A stretch of 6,359 bases of DNA, taken from positions 1 through 6,359 of the forward strand of contig CALEJM010000020.1 of assembly GCA_937898265.1 (NCBI GenBank), written 5' to 3'. Both the position numbers and the translations under genes were made by a program. Under the pieces are notes generated by a model. That model made no database searches. It had not been told where the DNA came from and worked only from the letters and a program-made list of their open reading frames with translations. This DNA comes from an uncultured Porphyromonadaceae bacterium. Its GTDB lineage: Bacteria > Bacteroidota > Bacteroidia > Bacteroidales > Paludibacteraceae. Numbering within the stretch: the first letter of the stretch is position 1; each line of letters begins with the position of its first letter. This document shows, in pieces, positions 1-3,700 of the stretch.

Positions 1-54
1 TCTTGAAAACCGTTGTACTGAGAGGTACCGGGGGTTCGAATCCCTCTCTCTCCG
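1..54 (+). tRNA. tRNA-Ser(TGA), 3' part only
   Basis: This is the 3' part of a serine tRNA that begins upstream of the window. Visible parts: anticodon loop CTTGAAA at 2-8 with anticodon TGA at 4-6 (reads UCA codons), the 3' strand of the anticodon stem from 9, a long variable arm between about 14 and 29 (class II, as expected for Ser), T loop TTCGAAT at 35-41 flanked by GGGGG (30-34) and CCCTC (42-46), the 3' acceptor strand TCTCTCC at 47-53 and discriminator G at 54, the base expected for serine tRNAs. CCA is not encoded after G54. The 5' acceptor strand, D arm and the 5' side of the anticodon stem are off the window, so the full fold cannot be checked. Confidence 0.93.
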
Positions 55-92
55 CTTTTTTTTTGCAAAAAAATTAATTTAATACAGGTCCT
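55..92 (+). other. Short spacer between tRNA-Ser and rpmE2 with a T7-GC-A7 palindrome
   Basis: The 38-nt spacer holds a run of nine T (56-64) directly after the tRNA. It is followed by GC and seven A, so 58-73 is a perfect 16-nt palindrome. As RNA it would be a weak AT hairpin with no proper loop, so I do not call it a terminator, although the T run could help tRNA 3' end formation. No TAnnTTTG box lies in the spacer, which suggests that rpmE2 is transcribed from a promoter upstream of or inside the tRNA gene. No strong ribosome binding site precedes ATG at 93 (only AGGTC at about 86-90), as is usual in Bacteroidota. Confidence 0.5.
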
Positions 93-350
93 ATGAAAAA
101 AGGAATTCATCCAGAGAGCTATCGACCCGTAGTATTCAAAGACATGTCGAACGAAGATATCTTTATCACACGTTCAACTGTAGCTACGAAAGAAACCATC
201 GACATTGATGGGGTAACTTATCCTTTGGTAAAACTTGAGATTTCAAGCTCATCTCACCCATTCTACACCGGCAAAACCAAATTGGTTGACACCGCTGGTC
301 GCGTAGATAAGTTCATGAGCCGCTACGGCAATCGCAAACGTACCAAATAA
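93..350 (+). CDS. rpmE2: 50S ribosomal protein L31 type B
   Basis: The complete 85-residue protein has the usual length for type B (YkgM/RpmE2-like) L31. It starts [17 protein letters not shown], the typical L31 opening (K-x-IHP-x-Y), and continues with a STV...ETIDIDG-type insertion, the conserved [11 protein letters not shown] segment and a basic tail [15 protein letters not shown]. It contains no cysteine, so it lacks the CxxC zinc ligands of type A L31 and is the zinc-independent (C-) form. In other bacteria such forms can be Zur-regulated paralogues; in Bacteroidota a type B protein is commonly the ordinary L31, and I see no obvious Zur box here. L31 sits on the large subunit near the 5S rRNA/central protuberance and contributes to the bridge with the small subunit. 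The gene lies 38 nt after the tRNA and 20 nt before an intrinsic terminator, so it is probably the end of a tRNA/rpmE2 transcript. The start is the first ATG that gives the family N-terminus. Confidence 0.97.
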   Translation: MKKGIHPESYRPVVFKDMSNEDIFITRSTVATKETIDIDGVTYPLVKLEISSSSHPFYTGKTKLVDTAGRVDKFMSRYGNRKRTK

Positions 351-370
351 TATAGGTCGACAATTAGCAT

Positions 371-405
371 AAACGCCTGCCTCTTTAGAGGTGGGCGTTT
401 TTTTT
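371..405 (+). terminator. Rho-independent terminator after rpmE2
   Basis: A 13-bp stem (371-383 paired with 388-400, including two adjacent G-T wobbles) closes the 4-nt loop TTTA (384-387). The descending arm runs into eight T at 398-405. It starts 20 nt after the rpmE2 stop codon and separates rpmE2 from the downstream gene. The A run at the base of the ascending arm could make it partly bidirectional, but no convergent gene is visible. Confidence 0.95.
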
Positions 406-433
406 GTATCCATATCGCTGATTTAACACTCGA

Positions 434-467
434 TTTGTGCGCTTTTCTTAAAATTTCCTTATATTTG
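434..467 (+). promoter_or_regulatory. Bacteroidota-type promoter for the large surface protein gene
   Basis: TATATTTG at 460-467 is a perfect match to the Bacteroidota -7 consensus TAnnTTTG recognised by the primary sigma factor of this phylum. A TTTG -33 element lies at 434-437, with 22 nt between the two boxes; this is at the long end of what is accepted. Transcription would start near 472-475, downstream of the rpmE2 terminator. It is the only perfect -7 box I found between 406 and 709. Confidence 0.6.
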
Positions 468-709
468 CGAATTGACAGATGCGTGACTTCGGGCTTGCTG
501 TTCGCCAACGTTGAAAAACTCGGATGCCGCGTATTTAGGCTTGTGATGGCGAAAAAAAGTCTCATTTTAGCCTTTCGGAAACGTGGTGCATTCTGGGGTT
601 GAACATGACAAAAAAATGAAGAAACCGACTCCAAAACGCAAAAGTGGTCAACTTAAAAACACCTCTCCGCTCCAAATAAAGTATAAAAAGTTAACTAAAT
701 ATCTACAAA
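468..709 (+). other. Long 5' leader of the large gene, no gene seen
   Basis: About 235 nt separate the predicted transcription start from the ATG at 710. I see no conserved small gene, riboswitch or strong hairpin here. The best local pairing is a weak 5-bp AGGCT/AGCCT stem with a loop of nearly 30 nt (about 536-573). The last 40 nt are very A-rich (GTATAAAAAGTTAACTAAAT, then ATCTACAAA before the ATG), which fits Bacteroidota translation starts that rely on an unstructured A-rich region rather than a Shine-Dalgarno. A tiny frame MTKK (from 605) and a basic frame beginning near 583 that runs into the main gene look like chance. Confidence 0.5.
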
Positions 710-769
710 ATGAAAAAGGCATTTTTACTTTTTGTGTTGGCCATGGTCACGATGTGTACCATGTCGGCA
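710..769 (+). other. Signal peptide (Sec, type I)
   Basis: Residues 1-20: two lysines at 2-3, a hydrophobic core AFLLFVLAMV, then MCTMSA before Q21. Ser-Ala at -2/-1 and Gln at +1 suit signal peptidase I. C16 is not in a lipobox (it is preceded by VTM, not L-A/S-G/A), so a lipoprotein is unlikely. This directs the product to the periplasm, from where outer-membrane export would follow. Confidence 0.9.
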
Positions 770-3700
770 CAGACACCTGTAGATGGTAAGCCTTTTTTGT
801 CAACCATCGACACCATAGTGTCCGGTCTTCCGTTCCCTACGCACTGGAGCTACGGCATGTCGCAGCAGATCTATACCGCCAACGAGTTGGATTTGCCGAA
901 ATCACGTTTGACAAAACTGCGTTTCTATAGGTTTGGTAGCATCTCCTCTGCCATCACTGGGCAGATAGAGGTCTACATCGGTCATACGACCAAATCGTCT
1001 TTCACCAGTGCGTCCGACTACATCGCACCCAACGGACTGACGAAAGTCTACGATGGTTCCGTCACTTGGCCACTGTCGTCCAATCTGGAAATCACCTTCC
1101 AGACACCGTTTATCTATGATGGAGAATCGAACCTTGTTCTCTATGTCAGAAACAAAACCGGATCGTATAACACAAACACGATTCCGAGTTACTATGCCAG
1201 CAAATCGCGCAGCACCAGTTGCGTGTTATCCTATTGCGACAATGGTGCTGTCTATCCTAATCCATCACTGAACCCTAACGGTACCAACCGCTTGCTGGAA
1301 AATAACCGTAGCGTCATCGCGTTCACCTATGAGCCATTCACTCCAACAGTGGCTCATTACGATGATGAGACAGCCATCAATCCGGTCTACACAATAGACA
1401 ACGCTACCACATTATTCACTGCAAGCAAGAACTACAGTTGGATAGAGCAAATCTATACTTCTACCGAGATGGGTGGTTCCCGCGAACTCAATGCTGTAGC
1501 CTTCCGTCACAGCTCTGGTTCTGGCACTCGACGTCTTGAAATCTATCTCGGACATACCTCATTGGATAAATCCTCTTTGACATCCTATAGCTGGGTTCCT
1601 CTTGACACCATGACCTTGGTGTTCAGCGGCAACGTCACAGTACGCTCCTCCGACGACTGGGTTCGCATCGACTTCGACCGCATTTTCCATTACAATGCTC
1701 AAGGAGGCGACAACCTCGTCATTGCTGTTCGTGATGTCACCGGTGTGGCCAATAGCAACGACCACTGTACTTTCTATTATGACGAATTGAACGGCGTCTA
1801 TGTCGGAGCCGAAGACAATACCCCAATGGGCTATGGCAACCGTCCAAAATACACCTCAACGCTTCGTGCATACTCGGTGAATGCCCGTCTCCTCACCCGT
1901 TTCTATACACCGGGCTATCAGGTAGGTGCTGCCACAAGCAACGATACCCGACCTATCAACCCATACTATAAATATAGCTGTGCTCAATCTATCTATACAG
2001 CCAGTGAGATAGGTGGAGCTGGTTTCTTGAGAGGCATCAGTCTGATGACAGCCTCTAACTTTGCCGACAACCGTAACGTCGAGATCTACGTCGGTCACAC
2101 CGACCTTAACTCCTACAGCTCCGTCACACCTATTCCTCTGGAGAATATGGTGAAAGTGTATGGCGGCATCACCAACTTCGAAGGAAATGCCCGCTACACC
2201 TATTTCCCTTTCAACCAACCATTCCTCTACAATGGCCGACAAAACCTTGTGGTTTATGTCTACGATAAGACCGGTGTCTACGACAACAACCAGCGTCCAA
2301 CCTTTGCCGTAGAACCAACCACCACCTGTCGCTGTATCTACGACCGAGCCGACACTCGTACCTGCGAACCAGCCAACTGGGCTATGCAGACTTCAAACTC
2401 TCGTCCTGTCGTCTTGTTCGACATCAAGAGAGGTGGAGTGGAAATCGGCTCTTGTGCTGTCAGCAACCGTCCGGGCGAGCCTATCAACGACGACTACAAA
2501 TACACCGTCACCCAAATCATCTATACCAAAGAAGAACTGGGTCAGCAGCCTGTTATCCTCAACAACATCGCCTTCCATCAGCTTAGCGGTAATGTCACTC
2601 GAAGCGGTTATATCTATCTCAGCGAGACCGATAAATCTACCTTTGCCAACAATGCCGATTGGGATCCGATTGACAACTACGGCAAGGCTCACGTCGGTAC
2701 ATTCAGTTTCAACAAAAACGACGACTGGGCTACCGTCAACTTCCTCTATCCGTTTACCTATTCCGGTAAGAAGAACCTCTGTGTCACCATTCTCGACTAC
2801 ACCAACTCTGCCAATCCGGGCGTGGATATCTACACCCCGTATTTCTGCGAAGAGGCAGTTGCAGGCAAAGTGCTCCGAGCCTATTGCGACACCGTTCAGA
2901 TCAACCCACAAAATGCCAACCGCTATGCCTCACCGGCCATCTTGCCTTACCGCCCAATCGCTAAGTTCGGCATGTCGCCTGTCTCAGCCTGCGACCTCGT
3001 CATCACCCCGAACGAACCCTATAGCGAAGACTTCCAATCTGGTCTCATTCCATCCTGTTGGCAGGTAGGTAGCTATCAGGGCGGCTCAGCACCAGGCATT
3101 TCCAATACCACCTTGCCAAGCGACAGTGCTACTAACTACTCGCTGACTCTTCGTGGTAACGACAAATATGCCTCTACACCTCTGGTACTCAACCCAGTGA
3201 AAGATACCCGATTGAGCTTCCGCGTGTGGAAATCCAATGGCAACCCTAACGACCTCATCGTTGGTGTCTCCGAAGTACAGGCTCTCTCTTCTTCGTCAGC
3301 CGTCTCCTATCGCTTCGTACCGCTCGACACCATCTCCGATGCTGCCAACGGACAGTGGACATCCTACAACCTCCAACTCTACAACGGAGGTCCACAAGGC
3401 AACCGCTACATCTCCTTCGTCACCAAAGGCACCTCTACCACTGCCGACTACCATATCGACGATATCCTCATTGAGGAAAGCGAGATTGTCTTGCCTGAGT
3501 TCACCTCTCTCTACTCAATAGAAACCGGTGGTTCGGTTAGGGCTGTTGTCAATGTCGACACACACGGCAAGGCCTCAAAATATGAGTTGCGACTCTGCAA
3601 CACACCTAATGCCAACGACTATTTCTGGGTCAACAGCAACCTCACTCCGAATTACATTGTTCGTCCGAGTGCCAACCTCAACTTCAACACCAAATACTAC

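Noticed and set aside
56..73. T run and palindrome after the tRNA as an intrinsic terminator
   Set aside because: There is no GC stem before the T run, and the palindrome has no loop. The real terminator is after rpmE2.
472..477. TTGACA, an E. coli-type -35 hexamer
   Set aside because: Bacteroidota do not use this promoter type, and there is no TATAAT-like box 17 nt downstream. The TAnnTTTG box just upstream explains transcription better.
323..634. Minus-strand frame of 103 codons
   Set aside because: It covers the rpmE2 end, the terminator and the promoter region, and has no family signal.
725..760. Lipoprotein signal with C16
   Set aside because: The residues before C16 (V-T-M) do not form a lipobox, and a good signal peptidase I site (SA|Q) follows four residues later.
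583..789. Small basic frame upstream of and overlapping the large gene
   Set aside because: It crosses the ATG and signal peptide of the large gene in another frame and has no recognisable domain or start context. The Lys-rich part simply reflects the A-rich leader.
2393..2911. Open frame of 172 codons on the minus strand
   Set aside because: It lies wholly inside the large gene. It has no family motif, no promoter and no start region, and its Val/Asp/Gly-rich content is what the complement of codons ending in C (ACC, AAC, GTC, TAC) gives. The same holds for minus-strand frames near 1559-1765, 1856-2242, 3575-3943, 4559-4783 and 5141-5422.
2433..3068. Open frame of 211 codons on the plus strand in another frame
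   Set aside because: It is a shadow of the large gene, with a Ser/Thr/Pro-rich low-complexity product created by reading NNC-biased codons out of frame. The main frame across it encodes the R4 repeat and the beginning of J0.
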